Source: Streptomyces fructofermentans (GTDB lineage: Bacteria; Actinomycetota; Actinomycetes; Streptomycetales; Streptomycetaceae). From it: 64,000 bases of DNA. The stretch covers positions 1 through 64,000 of the forward strand of contig NZ_BMWD01000020.1 of the NCBI RefSeq assembly GCF_014651055.1, in the 5' to 3' direction. The notes beneath the pieces were generated by a model. That model worked only from the letters and a program-made list of their open reading frames with translations. It ran no database searches and was not told the DNA's origin. Positions 32,012 through 40,220 of the stretch are shown piece after piece. Positions within the stretch are counted from its first letter, which is position 1. The number at the start of each line of letters is the position of its first letter. Position numbers and translations under genes: made by a program.

Positions 32012-32636
32012 CACCAGGGCGTCGCGGCGCGCCGTATCAGGACCGTCGTGGCCGTGCGGCCGACCGCGGTGCGCAGCGGCCGCAGAAGCGGGCCGGCGTG
32101 CGCCGCCAGGCGCACCGCGAGCAGGTACCGGTGGCGCCCGGCCGCCAGATGCGGCCGCTCAGGGGCGAACAGCGCACCGGCACTCGACCGGCTCAAGCCG
32201 GGAGAGCATGCCCGTGGAGACCACGACCCGGCCGCGCGTGCCCGCGAGTCCGTGCCCGCGCACGGCCGTCCGTCCCCGTCCCCCCGCCGGGCTCCCGCGG
32301 GTGCCGGCCCACGACAGTCCGGCGCCGGTCGCGGCGCGCGACGCCGGGGAGCGCGTACGCGTACGGCCCGTCGTCCGGCAGCACCGCCACCTGCGTGCCG
32401 GGCAGGCCCGCCGCACCTGCGGGTCCGGCCGGCCGTCGGGAGCGGACTGCCCGGCGGCTGCGCGCTGCCGACGACCACCGGCAGCCCCGGACTCACGGTG
32501 CCGCACACGCCCCGACCACGGCCACGCCGGTCGGCAGCCGGGTGGCGGTCCGCGGACGCAGCCGGATCTCGGCCGGCCCCGCGACCGGCCAGGCCGCGAG
32601 CGGCAGCACCAGCGGCAGCGGCCGGAGGTCGAACAC
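32011..32636 (-). pseudogene. Remnant of M56 (BlaR1-like) metallopeptidase
   Basis: Directly downstream of blaI, where Streptomyces usually carry an M56 peptidase, coding-like pieces lie in three different frames. From GTG 32636 comes FDLRPLPLVLPLAAWPVAG, stopped after 47 codons. Near 32390 is VAVLPDDGPYAYALPG; near 32235 is GRVVVSTGMLSRLEPVE, stopped by TGA; then another frame gives GALFAPERPHLAAGRHRYLLAVRLAAHAGPLLRPLRTAV to the TGA at 32011. The pieces align in order with M56 proteins (conserved RVVVSTGML...LFAHERAHLAxRHHRYLLA), but the zinc motif HERAH is PERPH here. The gene is frameshifted, shortened to about 0.6 kb and catalytically dead. Confidence 0.75.
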
Positions 32637-32648
32637 CCCCAGGCGCGC

Positions 32649-33032
32649 TCAGACTTCCCGTTCCGCCGACCGGCCGAGCAGCTCGCGCAGCAGTTGCTCG
32701 TCGTCCGGCTCCAGGGACGTCACGAAGCTGGCGAGCACGGCCTCCCGGTCGGGTTCGCCGTCCAGCACCTTGCGCATCCTGCGCGCGGCGAGGCCCGCCT
32801 CGTCGGAGGCGGGGGTCCAGGCGAAGGAGCGGCCCTCCCGTTGGCGGGTCACCGCGCCCTTGTCCAGCAGCCGGGTGAGGATCGTGATCACGGTCGTGTA
32901 GGCGAGGTCGCCGCCGAGCCGCTCCTGCACCCAGCCCGCCGTCGCGGACCGGTCGGCCTCGCGCAGGGCCGACAGGACCTGCGCCTCCAGCTCCCCCTGC
33001 CCCCGCCGCCGGGAACGCCGCCGGTCCGTCAC
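32649..33032 (-). CDS. BlaI/MecI/CopY-family repressor
   Basis: The 127-residue product starts at GTG 33032 with GGGAG 8 nt upstream; ATG 33089 in the same frame has no ribosome site. It has the winged helix of the BlaI family (GELEAQVLSALREADRSATAGWVQERLGGDLAYTTVITILTRLLDKGAVTRQREGRSFAWTP), with the recognition helix around YTTVITILTRL. The C-terminal dimerisation part contains FVTSLEPDDEQLLRELL. Such repressors bind TACA-type dyads and are cleaved by a co-encoded M56 peptidase; here that peptidase is a pseudogene, so induction must differ or be lost. A matching dyad lies at 33146-33159, between this gene and terD. Confidence 0.92.
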   Translation of the reverse strand: MTDRRRSRRRGQGELEAQVLSALREADRSATAGWVQERLGGDLAYTTVITILTRLLDKGAVTRQREGRSFAWTPASDEAGLAARRMRKVLDGEPDREAVLASFVTSLEPDDEQLLRELLGRSAEREV

Positions 33033-33145
33033 GTCCTGTCTCCCTTGCGTGGCCGAGTCCGTCACCGAGTCCGTGGCCGAGCGCCCCATCGTAGAAGCCG
33101 CGGTGCCCCGGGCCGTCCGTACGACCTGACCCCCTTCCACATTTT

Positions 33146-33159
33146 CTACAGTGCTGTAG
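33146..33159. promoter_or_regulatory. BlaI-type operator
   Basis: CTACAG-TG-CTGTAG is a perfect 6-bp-arm dyad in an AT-rich patch (TTTTCTACAGTGCTGTAGTTTTTC), matching the actinobacterial BlaI consensus (TACA/TGTA arms). It lies 114 nt before the blaI start and 70 nt before terD. Confidence 0.82.
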
Positions 33160-33228
33160 TTTTTCAGTCCCGGGCCCGTGGTCCCGCACCGCGGGCCCCG
33201 ACCGTACGCACCGAACAAGGAGATCAGC

Positions 33229-33804
33229 GTGGGAGTTTCCCTGTCCAAAGGCGGCAATGTCTCGCTCAGCAAGGAGGCGCCCGGACTGACCGCCGTGCTG
33301 GTGGGTCTCGGCTGGGACGTGCGCACCACGACGGGCACCGACTACGACCTCGACGCCTCGGCGCTGCTCGTCGACGCGGCGGGCAAGGTCCTCTCCGACC
33401 AGCACTTCATCTTCTACAACAACCTGAAGAGCCCCGACGGTTCGGTGGAGCACACCGGTGACAACCTCACCGGTGAGGGCGAGGGCGACGACGAGTCCGT
33501 CAAGGTGAACCTGGCGGCCGTGCCCGCCGAGGTCGCGAAGATCGTCTTCCCCGTGTCCATCCACGACGCCCAGAACCGCGGCCAGAGCTTCGGCCAGGTC
33601 CGCAACGCGTTCATCCGGGTCGTGAACCAGGCCGGCGGCGCCGAACTCGCCCGCTACGACCTGTCCGAGGACGCCGCCACCGAGACCGCCATGATCTTCG
33701 GCGAGCTGTACCGCAACGGTGCCGAGTGGAAGTTCCGCGCGGTGGGCCAGGGCTACGCGTCCGGACTGGCGGGCATCGCCGCCGACTTCGGCGTCAGCGT
33801 CTGA
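33229..33804 (+). CDS. terD: TerD family calcium-binding stress protein
   Basis: The 191-residue product starts at GTG 33229 with AAGGAG 6 nt upstream and is full length for TerD. It begins [19 protein letters not shown]; the Ca2+-binding loops [15 protein letters not shown] and [15 protein letters not shown] are intact, and [33 protein letters not shown] closes the fold. TerD proteins are cytoplasmic, bind Ca2+ and are tied to tellurite and envelope or oxidative stress; in Streptomyces they also affect differentiation. It lies next to the BlaI operator and 34 nt before a TatA-like gene, with which it likely forms a transcript. Confidence 0.95.
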   Translation: MGVSLSKGGNVSLSKEAPGLTAVLVGLGWDVRTTTGTDYDLDASALLVDAAGKVLSDQHFIFYNNLKSPDGSVEHTGDNLTGEGEGDDESVKVNLAAVPAEVAKIVFPVSIHDAQNRGQSFGQVRNAFIRVVNQAGGAELARYDLSEDAATETAMIFGELYRNGAEWKFRAVGQGYASGLAGIAADFGVSV

Positions 33805-33838
33805 CCGCGTCCGGCTCCGCCGAGAAGACAGGAACCGC

Positions 33839-34096
33839 ATGTTCGGGCTGAGTGAACTCGCCGTCGTGCTCGTCGTCGTCATCGTCGTCCTGGCCATCAG
33901 GAAGGGCCCGGACCTGGCCCGCTCCGCCGGCAAGTCGGCCCGCATCCTCAAGGCCGAGGCAAGGGCGGCGAAGGAGGCCGGACAGGGCACCGCGCCCGAG
34001 CCGGTCCCGGGCCCGCGCGTCGTCACGGGCGAGACACTCCCGCCGGCCGGCGAAGCGGCGGCCCGTCCCGTGCGGGACGAGGCGAAGGACGGGTGA
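33839..34096 (+). CDS. TatA-like twin-arginine translocase subunit
   Basis: The 85-residue product starts at ATG 33839 with AGGAA 6 nt upstream. It has one N-terminal TM helix (FGLSELAVVLVVVIVVLAI), a basic turn RKGPDLARSAGKSARILK forming the amphipathic helix of TatA, and an acidic Pro/Glu-rich tail. The usual FG hinge between the helices is replaced by IRKG, so this may be a paralogue rather than the main pore subunit. No tatB or tatC is nearby. It follows terD by 34 nt, which could link Tat export to the stress gene. Confidence 0.78.
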   Translation: MFGLSELAVVLVVVIVVLAIRKGPDLARSAGKSARILKAEARAAKEAGQGTAPEPVPGPRVVTGETLPPAGEAAARPVRDEAKDG

Positions 34097-34680
34097 CCTC
34101 CGGGGCACCCGTCCCCCGCCGGTAGGCGGCCCCGTCCGGCCGTTCCTCCGCCGGACCGGGGCGGACGGCCGCGGTGGCCCGGGCGGCGCCCCGTGAGTGC
34201 CTGCCGCCCGCGAGCCGTGGTCCCGCGCGGGCGGACGGCCCGGACGGACCCCCGGCCGGGCGCCGGGCGCGCACGGCGGGCGGACCGGGGCCGGGCCGAG
34301 TGGCCGGCCCCACGCCCCGCGCGACCGGGACGGCACCGCCGGGCGCGCCCGGCGGGAGAGCCGCCGCCCTCGTCTGCGACCGACCCGCGCCGACCCGCGC
34401 CGTCAGGCGCACCGCTGGGGCCCGGGGGACGAGCACCTACGCCCCGGCCCGTCCGACCCGTGACCGGACCGGGGCCCGGGCTCACCGAGGCACCGGTCGC
34501 CCCCCTGGAAGCGGGCCACGGCCCCCGCCGCGCCGGAACACCGGGCGGGGTCCGCGCCAACTCCGGGCGCCCGGGCGGAAACGGCACGGCTCACGTCGGC
34601 GCACGCGCCCCGAACACCCTGCGTACCGAAGCCCGGAGAGCCTCCGCCGGGCCGACCGGGACCGGGTGGACGCCGGTGGG
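34097..34680. other. Gene-free stretch between tatA-like gene and antiporter end
   Basis: The 584 nt between a rightward and a leftward gene end show several long open frames caused by GC richness, but none has a ribosome site or recognisable product. Short GC-palindromes are frequent; no single terminator dominates. Confidence 0.5.
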
Positions 34681-35925
34681 TCAGGCGACCTCGTGCGGGG
34701 TCTCGGACACGGACTCCCGTACGGGCTCCCCGGCCGCCGCGGACGGCTCCGGGGCGGGCCCGCGGTTCCGGCGGCCCGTCAGGAGCGTGGCCAGCGGTTC
34801 GGTGTACCGGGCGGTCAGCGGACCGAGGATGACCAGGATCAGCACGTACGCCGTGGCCAGCGGACCGAGCGCGGGCTCGATGCCCGAGGTGACCGCGAGT
34901 CCGGCGATGACGATGGAGAACTCGCCCCGCGCCACCAGCGTGCCCCCCGCGCGCCAGCGGCCCTTGGCGGAGATCCCGGCGCGTTTCGCCGCCCAGTAGC
35001 CGGTGGCGATCTTCGTGCCCGCGGTGACGACCGCCAGCGCGAGGGCGGGCAGCAGCACGGGCGGGATGCTCGCCGGATCCGTGTGCAGGCCGAAGAAGAC
35101 GAAGAACACGGCCGCGAACAGGTCGCGCAGCGGGGAGAGCAGACCGTGCGCGCCCTCGGCGACCTCGCCCGACAGCGCGATGCCCACCAGGAACGCGCCG
35201 ACCGCCGCGGACACCTGGAGCTGCTGCGCGACTCCGGCGACCAGCAGGGTCAGCCCCAGCACGACCAGGAGCAGCTTCTCCGGGTCGTCGCTGGAGACGA
35301 AGCGGGAGATGTGGCGGCCGAAGCGGACGGCGACGACGAGGACGAGCCCGGCGACACCGAGCGCGATGGCCAGGGTCAGGCTGCCGGCGGCGATGCCGGC
35401 CCCGGCCAGCAGGGCCGTGATGATCGGCAGGTAGACCGCCATGGAGAGGTCTTCCAGGACCAGGATGCTGAGGATCACCGGGGTCTCGCGGTTGCCGAGC
35501 CGTCCCAGGTCGCCGAGGACCTTGGCGATGACCCCGGAGGAGGAGATCCAGGTGACTCCGGCCAGCACGACGGCGGCGACCGGGCCCCAGCCCAGCAGCA
35601 GCGCCATCAGCGCACCGGGCACCGCGTTCAGGGCCGCGTCCACCAGGCCCGCCGGGTACTGCGTCTTGAGGTTGGAGACCAGGTCCGACGCCGTGTACTC
35701 CAGGCCGAGCATGAGCAGCAGCAGGATCACGCCGATCTCGGCGCCGATCGCCACGAACTCCTCGCTGGTGCCCAGCGGCAGCAGCCCGCCCTCGCCGAAC
35801 GCGAGTCCGGCGAGCAGGTAGAGGGGGATCGGGGAGAACTGGAACCGTCCGGCGAACCGGCCGAGCAGCCCGAGACCGAGGATGATCGCGCCGAACTCGA
35901 TCAGGAAGACCGCGGATGAGTGCAC
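34681..35925 (-). CDS. Cation:proton antiporter, CPA2/KhtU-type
   Basis: The 414-residue product probably starts at GTG 35925 (HSSAVFLIEFGAI) with GGGAG 7 nt upstream; GTG 35934 lies too close to that site. It has about 12 TM helices. Typical CPA2 segments are FSPIPLYLLAGLAFGEGGLLPLG, GAEIGVILLLLMLGLEYTASDL, GVTWISSSGVIAKVLGDLGRL and SAAVGAFLVGIALSGEVAEGAHGLLSPLRDLFAAVFFVFFGL. It exchanges K+ (or Na+) for H+ across the membrane. The adjacent TrkA-C protein, 5 nt upstream, is its regulatory subunit, as in KhtTU, where the second messenger c-di-AMP gates K+ efflux. The C-terminal tail is disordered. Confidence 0.93.
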   Translation of the reverse strand: MHSSAVFLIEFGAIILGLGLLGRFAGRFQFSPIPLYLLAGLAFGEGGLLPLGTSEEFVAIGAEIGVILLLLMLGLEYTASDLVSNLKTQYPAGLVDAALNAVPGALMALLLGWGPVAAVVLAGVTWISSSGVIAKVLGDLGRLGNRETPVILSILVLEDLSMAVYLPIITALLAGAGIAAGSLTLAIALGVAGLVLVVAVRFGRHISRFVSSDDPEKLLLVVLGLTLLVAGVAQQLQVSAAVGAFLVGIALSGEVAEGAHGLLSPLRDLFAAVFFVFFGLHTDPASIPPVLLPALALAVVTAGTKIATGYWAAKRAGISAKGRWRAGGTLVARGEFSIVIAGLAVTSGIEPALGPLATAYVLILVILGPLTARYTEPLATLLTGRRNRGPAPEPSAAAGEPVRESVSETPHEVA

Positions 35926-35930
35926 AGGTG

Positions 35931-36416
35931 TCACTCCCTTCCGAGTATGGTCGCGGCCGACTCCACGCCCTCGCGGGTGCCGATCACGATCAGGGTGTCC
36001 CCGCCGGCCAGCCGGAAGTCCGGCGTCGGCGAGGGGATGGCCTCGGCCCGGCGCAGTACGGCCACGATCGACACGCCGGTCTCGGTCCGCATGCGGGTGT
36101 CACCCAGCAGCCGTCCGTTCCAGTGGGAGACCGACGACAGCTCGATGCGCTCGGCGACCAGCCCCAGCTCCGTCGTGGACAGCAGGCTCGGACTGTGGTG
36201 GTCGGGCAGCAGGGCGTCGATCAGCGCCGCCGACTCGCCCGCGGAGAGCCGTACCGACAGGGCGCAGGCGTCGGGGTCGTCCTTCCGGTAGGCGCTCAGC
36301 GTCCGGCCGCCGTCCCGGTGCGCGACCACGGAGATACGGCGCTGCTCGCGGGTCGTCAGGTCGTACCGCACCCCGATTCCCGGCAACGGCGTACTGCTGA
36401 GGCGTGGAGTGCCCAT
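35931..36416 (-). CDS. TrkA-C domain regulatory subunit of the antiporter (KhtT-like)
   Basis: The 161-residue product has an N-terminal part (residues 1-75: RLSSTPLPGIGVRYDLTTREQRRISVVAHRDGGRTLSAYRKDDPDA) characteristic of KhtT-like proteins. A C-terminal RCK_C/TrkA-C domain (about 85-161; VAERIELSSVSHWNGRLLGD, GVSIVAVLRR, FRLAGGDTLIVIGTREGVESA) follows. It is cytoplasmic and should bind c-di-AMP or sense pH to control the downstream antiporter, whose start lies 5 nt after this stop. Confidence 0.92.
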   Translation of the reverse strand: MGTPRLSSTPLPGIGVRYDLTTREQRRISVVAHRDGGRTLSAYRKDDPDACALSVRLSAGESAALIDALLPDHHSPSLLSTTELGLVAERIELSSVSHWNGRLLGDTRMRTETGVSIVAVLRRAEAIPSPTPDFRLAGGDTLIVIGTREGVESAATILGRE

Positions 36417-36512
36417 GGCTGGTCCCCTGTCCGATGTCGATCTCGATGTCCGTTCACCCTACCGACGGGGCCATGGTTCAGGCGTTCGACGCCTGTGCGG
36501 GTGGCGGGCACG

Positions 36513-36546
36513 GGCCGTCCGCGGGCTCGACGGCCCGCGGACGGCC
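36513..36546 (-). terminator. Hairpin terminator of the flotillin gene
   Basis: A perfect 14-bp stem (GGCCGTCCGCGGGC at 36513-36526 with its complement at 36533-36546) and a 6-nt loop begins 8 nt after the leftward flotillin stop (36555). Confidence 0.88.
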
Positions 36547-36554
36547 TCCCCCGG

Positions 36555-37973
36555 TCAGTCGGTCACTTCGACCTTGCCGTTGACCTCGACCGCGGCGGTG
36601 CCCGCCTTCGGAGCCGTGATGCTCTTGAGCAGCGCCGGAAGGTCGACCCCCGTGGTGGAGCCGAGCAGTTCGACGCCCTGCGCGACGTTGTCCGCGACCG
36701 TACGGGCGAGCTGGCTCGCCCCGTCCGTCGAGATCACCGTCATCTTGTCGATCGCGCTGAGCGGCTCGGACGCCTTGGCGACGACCTGCGGCAGCACCTC
36801 GACGAGCATCTGGAGCACGGCCGCGTCGCCGTACTGCGCGAACGCGTCGGCCTTCTTGCGCATCGCCTCGGCCTCGGCGGCGCCCTTCGCGCCGATCGCG
36901 GCGGCCTCGGCCTCACCCTCGATGCGGACGGCGTCGGCGAGCGCGGCGCGGTGCGCCTTCTCGCCCTCACCGGTGAGCCGCGACCGCTGGGCGTCCGCCT
37001 CGGCCTGCTTGACCAGGGCGACGCGACGGGCCTCGGCCTCCTGCTCCGCCTGGTAGCGGGCGGCGTCGGCGGGCTTGCGGACCTTGGTGTCCAGCTCGCG
37101 GTCGGTCAGCGCGGCCTGCCGCTGGGCGACCTTCTCCTGCTCGGCCAGGACCTCCTGGCGCCGCGCGGCCTCGGCCAGCGGACCGGCGGCGTCGGCACGC
37201 GCCGCCGCCTCGTCGGTCTCGGCCTTGATCTCCGCCGTCTTGAGGGCGAAGGTCCGCTGGGCGATCGCGATCTCCTCCTCGGCCTTCAGCCGGGCCTGCT
37301 CCGCGGCCCGCCGGGCCACCGCCTCGGCGATGTCGGCCTCCTGCCTGGCGCGGGCGGCCTCCGGCCTGCCGAGGTCCTCCAGGTAGGAGCCCTCGGTGGT
37401 GATGTCCTGGATCTGGAAGGCGTCGAGGACCAGTCCCTGCCCGGACAGGCTCGCCTCGGCCTCCTCCGCGACCTGGCCCGCGAACGCGGCGCGGTCCCGG
37501 ATGATGTCCTCCACCGACATCCGGCCCACGATGGACCGCAGCGCGCCGGAGAGCACCTCCTGGGTGAAGCCGACGATGCCGTCCTGCTGCATCAGGAACC
37601 GCTGGGCCGCGGCGCGGATGGAGTCCTCCGTGCCGCCGACCTTGACGATGGCGACACCTTCGAGGTTCGCCTTGACGCCGCGCAGGGTGACCGCGCCCCG
37701 CACCGAGATCGGAATGTGCCGGGACGACAGGTCGAGGGTGAACTTCTGCTGCACGAACGGCACGACGAAGACACCGCCGCCGACCACGACCTTCTGGCCG
37801 CTGTTGTCGGTGAACACGCGACCGGTGTTCGGGTCGGTGGACTTCTTGCCGCGCCGGCCGGTGACGATGAACGCCTGGCTGGGCCCGGCCACCTTGTAGC
37901 GGGTGACGACGACGAGGGCGAGCAGCACGAGGAGTGCGACGACTCCCACGACGGCACCGAGAACTGGACTCAT
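36555..37973 (-). CDS. Flotillin-like SPFH/band-7 membrane protein
   Basis: The 472-residue product has one N-terminal hydrophobic segment (residues 5-26), an SPFH/PHB domain (about 28-210; GPSQAFIVTGRRGKKS, GGVFVVPFVQQKFTLDLSSRHIPI, LRSIVGRMSVEDIIRDR) and then a long Ala/Glu-rich coiled coil (210-390) with flotillin EA repeats. The C-terminal part (VLPQVVAKASEPLSAIDKMTVIS) drives oligomerisation. Flotillins scaffold ordered membrane microdomains and influence signalling kinases, secretion and cell-wall synthesis. The upstream gene encodes an NfeD-like partner, so this is a YuaF/FloT-type operon. Confidence 0.95.
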   Translation of the reverse strand: MSPVLGAVVGVVALLVLLALVVVTRYKVAGPSQAFIVTGRRGKKSTDPNTGRVFTDNSGQKVVVGGGVFVVPFVQQKFTLDLSSRHIPISVRGAVTLRGVKANLEGVAIVKVGGTEDSIRAAAQRFLMQQDGIVGFTQEVLSGALRSIVGRMSVEDIIRDRAAFAGQVAEEAEASLSGQGLVLDAFQIQDITTEGSYLEDLGRPEAARARQEADIAEAVARRAAEQARLKAEEEIAIAQRTFALKTAEIKAETDEAAARADAAGPLAEAARRQEVLAEQEKVAQRQAALTDRELDTKVRKPADAARYQAEQEAEARRVALVKQAEADAQRSRLTGEGEKAHRAALADAVRIEGEAEAAAIGAKGAAEAEAMRKKADAFAQYGDAAVLQMLVEVLPQVVAKASEPLSAIDKMTVISTDGASQLARTVADNVAQGVELLGSTTGVDLPALLKSITAPKAGTAAVEVNGKVEVTD

Positions 37974-38036
37974 GATGTGATTCCCCCCTGCCGCCCCCCA
38001 GGCGGCAGATCAGTTGGAACGGATTCGGGCTGTGCC

Positions 38037-38063
38037 GGCCGTACGGACACGTGCCGTACGGCC
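38037..38063 (-). terminator. Hairpin in the NfeD-flotillin intercistronic gap
   Basis: GGCCGTACGG (38037-38046) and CCGTACGGCC (38054-38063) form a perfect 10-bp stem with loop ACACGTG, in the 140-nt gap between the two leftward genes. It could attenuate or stabilise the downstream message. Confidence 0.55.
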
Positions 38064-38113
38064 GCGAGGGCGGACGGCGGACCGGCGAGAAGACGCCCCG
38101 CCCGCGCGGGTGT

Positions 38114-38638
38114 TCAGCTCCGGACGGGACGGACCGCCACCGACGTCGGCGACAGGGACTCCTCGACCCAGACCTCGGCCCCCCGGGCCACCGGCTCCGG
38201 GCTCCTGGCCGCCAGCTTCACCGGCTGGCCCGCCAGGTACACGAGCACTTCGCCGTAGCCGCCGACCGGGATCGGGGTGACGACGGAGCCGGAGCTGCCC
38301 ACGAGGTCGGTGCCGCGCGGGGTGGCCGAGGGTTCGTCGCGCATCAGGGCGCGGCTGAACCGCCAGGTCAGCCAGGCCGCCGCGACACCGGCCACGACGC
38401 CGGCCGCGGTGGCGGGTCCGGTGCCGAGCCCGGTGGTGCCGAGCACCAGGGCCCCGCCGAAGCCGAGCATCGACACGAAACCGGCGATGACCGGCAGCGA
38501 GAGCAGCCCGTCGAAGAGGCCGTCCAGGAAGCCGGCCCCGCCGAACAGCCCCTCCAGGACACCGTCGAAGACGAGCGTCAGGGCCAGCAGGACGATTCCC
38601 GCGATGCCGAGACCCAGAAACAGAGTCAACCGGTCCAC
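38114..38638 (-). CDS. NfeD-like membrane protein (flotillin partner)
   Basis: The 174-residue product starts at GTG 38638. It has three or four TM helices within residues 1-95 (LFLGLGIAGIVLLALTLVFDGVLEGLFG, LLSLPVIAGFVSMLGFGGALVLG, AAGVVAGVAAAWLTWRFSRAL). A small OB-like beta domain (about 105-174; RGTDLVGSSGSVVTPIPVGGYGEVLVYLAGQPVKLAARS) follows. This is the organisation of short NfeD/YuaF proteins that accompany flotillins. It is upstream of the flotillin gene on the same strand. Confidence 0.88.
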   Translation of the reverse strand: MDRLTLFLGLGIAGIVLLALTLVFDGVLEGLFGGAGFLDGLFDGLLSLPVIAGFVSMLGFGGALVLGTTGLGTGPATAAGVVAGVAAAWLTWRFSRALMRDEPSATPRGTDLVGSSGSVVTPIPVGGYGEVLVYLAGQPVKLAARSPEPVARGAEVWVEESLSPTSVAVRPVRS

Positions 38639-39109
38639 CTCCCCCTCACGCGCCGATCACCTCGGCCGACGGGCATTGTGTCAGCTTCGTACGCCTGTGC
38701 ACATTGCCGTGGTCCGGCAATCTTTACGCGTTCTTGATGCTGCAGTGGCACGGCGGAACGGCCCGGAGCGGTCCGCCGGGCGGCGACCGGCATCAAGAAG
38801 GCGTAAAGACTGCCGGGAACCGGCAGTGCGCCGGCACCCGGCGCCGGGTCACGATGGCCGGGCAGAAACGGGGGGAGCACGGGGGACGGACAGGCCCCGG
38901 AACCGGAGCACCGCCTCAGGGCGCCCGGTACCGGGGTCGATCCTCATTCCCCCGCACGCCCCTCCTCGGACTTCCTCCGCGCCGAGGGGATCGGACGACC
39001 CCAGATGGATCTGCCGTACCCCGGCAGCGAGTTCCGCCCTCGCCGGCCCCTGCCGCGCCCGTATGCGCTAGAAAGACCCCGACGGCTCGACACGGCACGG
39101 GGGGCGCGG
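38639..39109. other. Divergent region NfeD / PucR regulator
   Basis: The 471 nt have no convincing gene; short frames at 38704 and on the other strand mirror each other because of the inverted repeat. The 130-bp inverted repeat (38699-38829) dominates the region, and the remainder (38830-39109) is GC-rich without visible signals. Confidence 0.55.
38699..38829. repeat. Large imperfect inverted repeat with conserved 20-bp arms
   Basis: Arms of about 42 nt (38699-38742 and 38789-38829) are complementary with few mismatches. The core TCTTTACGCGTTCTTGATGC (38721-38740) recurs as its complement at 38790-38809 with one mismatch, and TGCCG...CGGCA elements flank it. The two 20-bp cores point outward, one towards the NfeD operon and one towards the PucR gene. 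The 46-nt spacer contains a further GGCGGA/TCCGCC pair. Confidence 0.85.
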
Positions 39110-40162
39110 ATGACGGGGCGGGACATACCCGAGGAGTACCTGACCGGGTACGCGGACATCCTCGCGGAGACCACCGCCACCGGCCGCCGGCTCACCCGCG
39201 ACGAACTCGACTCCCGGCGGGCGCTGGGCGAACGGGCCGCCGAGGCCGGATTCGGACTCCGCGCGCTGGTCGGCGCCCATCTCGCGGCGGCGCGCGCGCA
39301 CTGGCCGGCCGGCGCGGGAGACAGCACGCTCGCCGCCGTGGAGCAGACCGTCGACGCGTTCGCGGAGGGCTACGAGCGGGCCCAGCTCCTCGCCGTGCGC
39401 CAGGAGGAGGCCGTCCGCCGGGAGTTCATCGACGACCTCCTGCACGGCCGCAGCGACCTCGGTCTGCTCGCCGAGCGCGCCGAGCGGTTCGGGCTTCGGC
39501 TGTCGCACGCGCACGCCGTCGCCGTGGCCCAGGGCGCCACCGGGTACGACGAGGGGGACGCGGTCCCCCGGGACGTGGAGCGCGCGCTGTTCACCCGCTT
39601 CGGCGACCGCAGCATCCTGGTGACGACCAAGGACGGACGCCTCGTGTGCATCGCGCCCGGCGACCAGGAGGACGTGCTCACGTTCTTCGCGAAGCAGGCG
39701 CACGCGGCGACCGACGGCGGTCGCGTCGCCGTCGGGCGCTCGCAGCCGGGTCCCGGCGGTGTCGTCCACTCCTACGAGGAGGCCCTGAACGCGCTCGGCC
39801 TCGCAGACCGCCTGGGGTTCGACGCGCCCGTCCTGTACACCGCAGACCTCCTCGTCTACCCCGTCCTCACCCGCGACCGGCAGGCCATGGCCGACCTGGT
39901 CGCCAACACGCTGGGACCGCTGCGTTCGGCGCGCGGAGGCCCCGAGCCGCTCCTCGACACACTCGTCGCCTACTTCGACTCCGGCTGCGTCGCCGCGGAG
40001 GCCGCGCGGCGGCTGTCGCTGAGCGTCCGCGCGCTCACCTACCGGCTGGAGCGCATCCACAAGCTGACCGGGTCCAACCCCGCCGATCCGGTGCACCGGT
40101 ACACGCTGCAGACCGCGGTCATCGGGGCCCGGCTGCTGGACTGGCCCGACAAGGACCTCTGA
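39110..40162 (+). CDS. PucR/CdaR-family transcriptional regulator
   Basis: The 350-residue product starts at ATG 39110 behind GGGGGGCGCGG. It has an N-terminal helical sensor-like part (1-125), a central GGDEF-like domain (about 125-240; AERFGLRLSHAHAVAVAQG, GRVAVGRSQPGPGGVVHSYEEALNALGLADRLG) and a C-terminal PucR HTH (about 285-345; LLDTLVAYFDSGCVAAEAARRLSLSVRALTYRLERIHKLTG). Family members respond to small metabolites or polyphosphate-type stress. The target is unknown; the gene ends converging on the kinase gene and is divergent from the NfeD-flotillin operon across the large inverted repeat. Confidence 0.92.
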   Translation: MTGRDIPEEYLTGYADILAETTATGRRLTRDELDSRRALGERAAEAGFGLRALVGAHLAAARAHWPAGAGDSTLAAVEQTVDAFAEGYERAQLLAVRQEEAVRREFIDDLLHGRSDLGLLAERAERFGLRLSHAHAVAVAQGATGYDEGDAVPRDVERALFTRFGDRSILVTTKDGRLVCIAPGDQEDVLTFFAKQAHAATDGGRVAVGRSQPGPGGVVHSYEEALNALGLADRLGFDAPVLYTADLLVYPVLTRDRQAMADLVANTLGPLRSARGGPEPLLDTLVAYFDSGCVAAEAARRLSLSVRALTYRLERIHKLTGSNPADPVHRYTLQTAVIGARLLDWPDKDL

Positions 40163-40180
40163 GCCACGCGCCGCCCACTC

Positions 40181-40199
40181 CCCCGGGGGACCCCCGGGG
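40181..40199. terminator. GC hairpin between PucR and kinase genes
   Basis: CCCCGGGGG (40181-40189) and CCCCCGGGG (40191-40199) can pair in the 58-nt gap between convergent genes. The tight one-nucleotide turn means only the outer part can form, so the assignment is tentative. Confidence 0.45.
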
Positions 40200-40220
40200 C
40201 AGGCAGCGGCGCCCGCGCAC

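Noticed and set aside
32011-34587. Minus-strand open frame of 858 codons spanning the M56 remnant, blaI, terD and tatA
   Set aside because: Antisense or out of frame to clear genes, product is Gly/Arg/Pro-rich without domains; only the M56-like piece near its end is meaningful.
34097-34680. Possible gene between tatA-like and antiporter genes
   Set aside because: Open frames are Arg/Pro/Gly-rich, without ribosome sites or periodic codon bias; better explained as GC-rich intergenic DNA.
40181-40199. Strong terminator between PucR and kinase genes
   Set aside because: Kept only as a low-confidence entry because the arms leave a one-base loop, so much of the stem cannot form.
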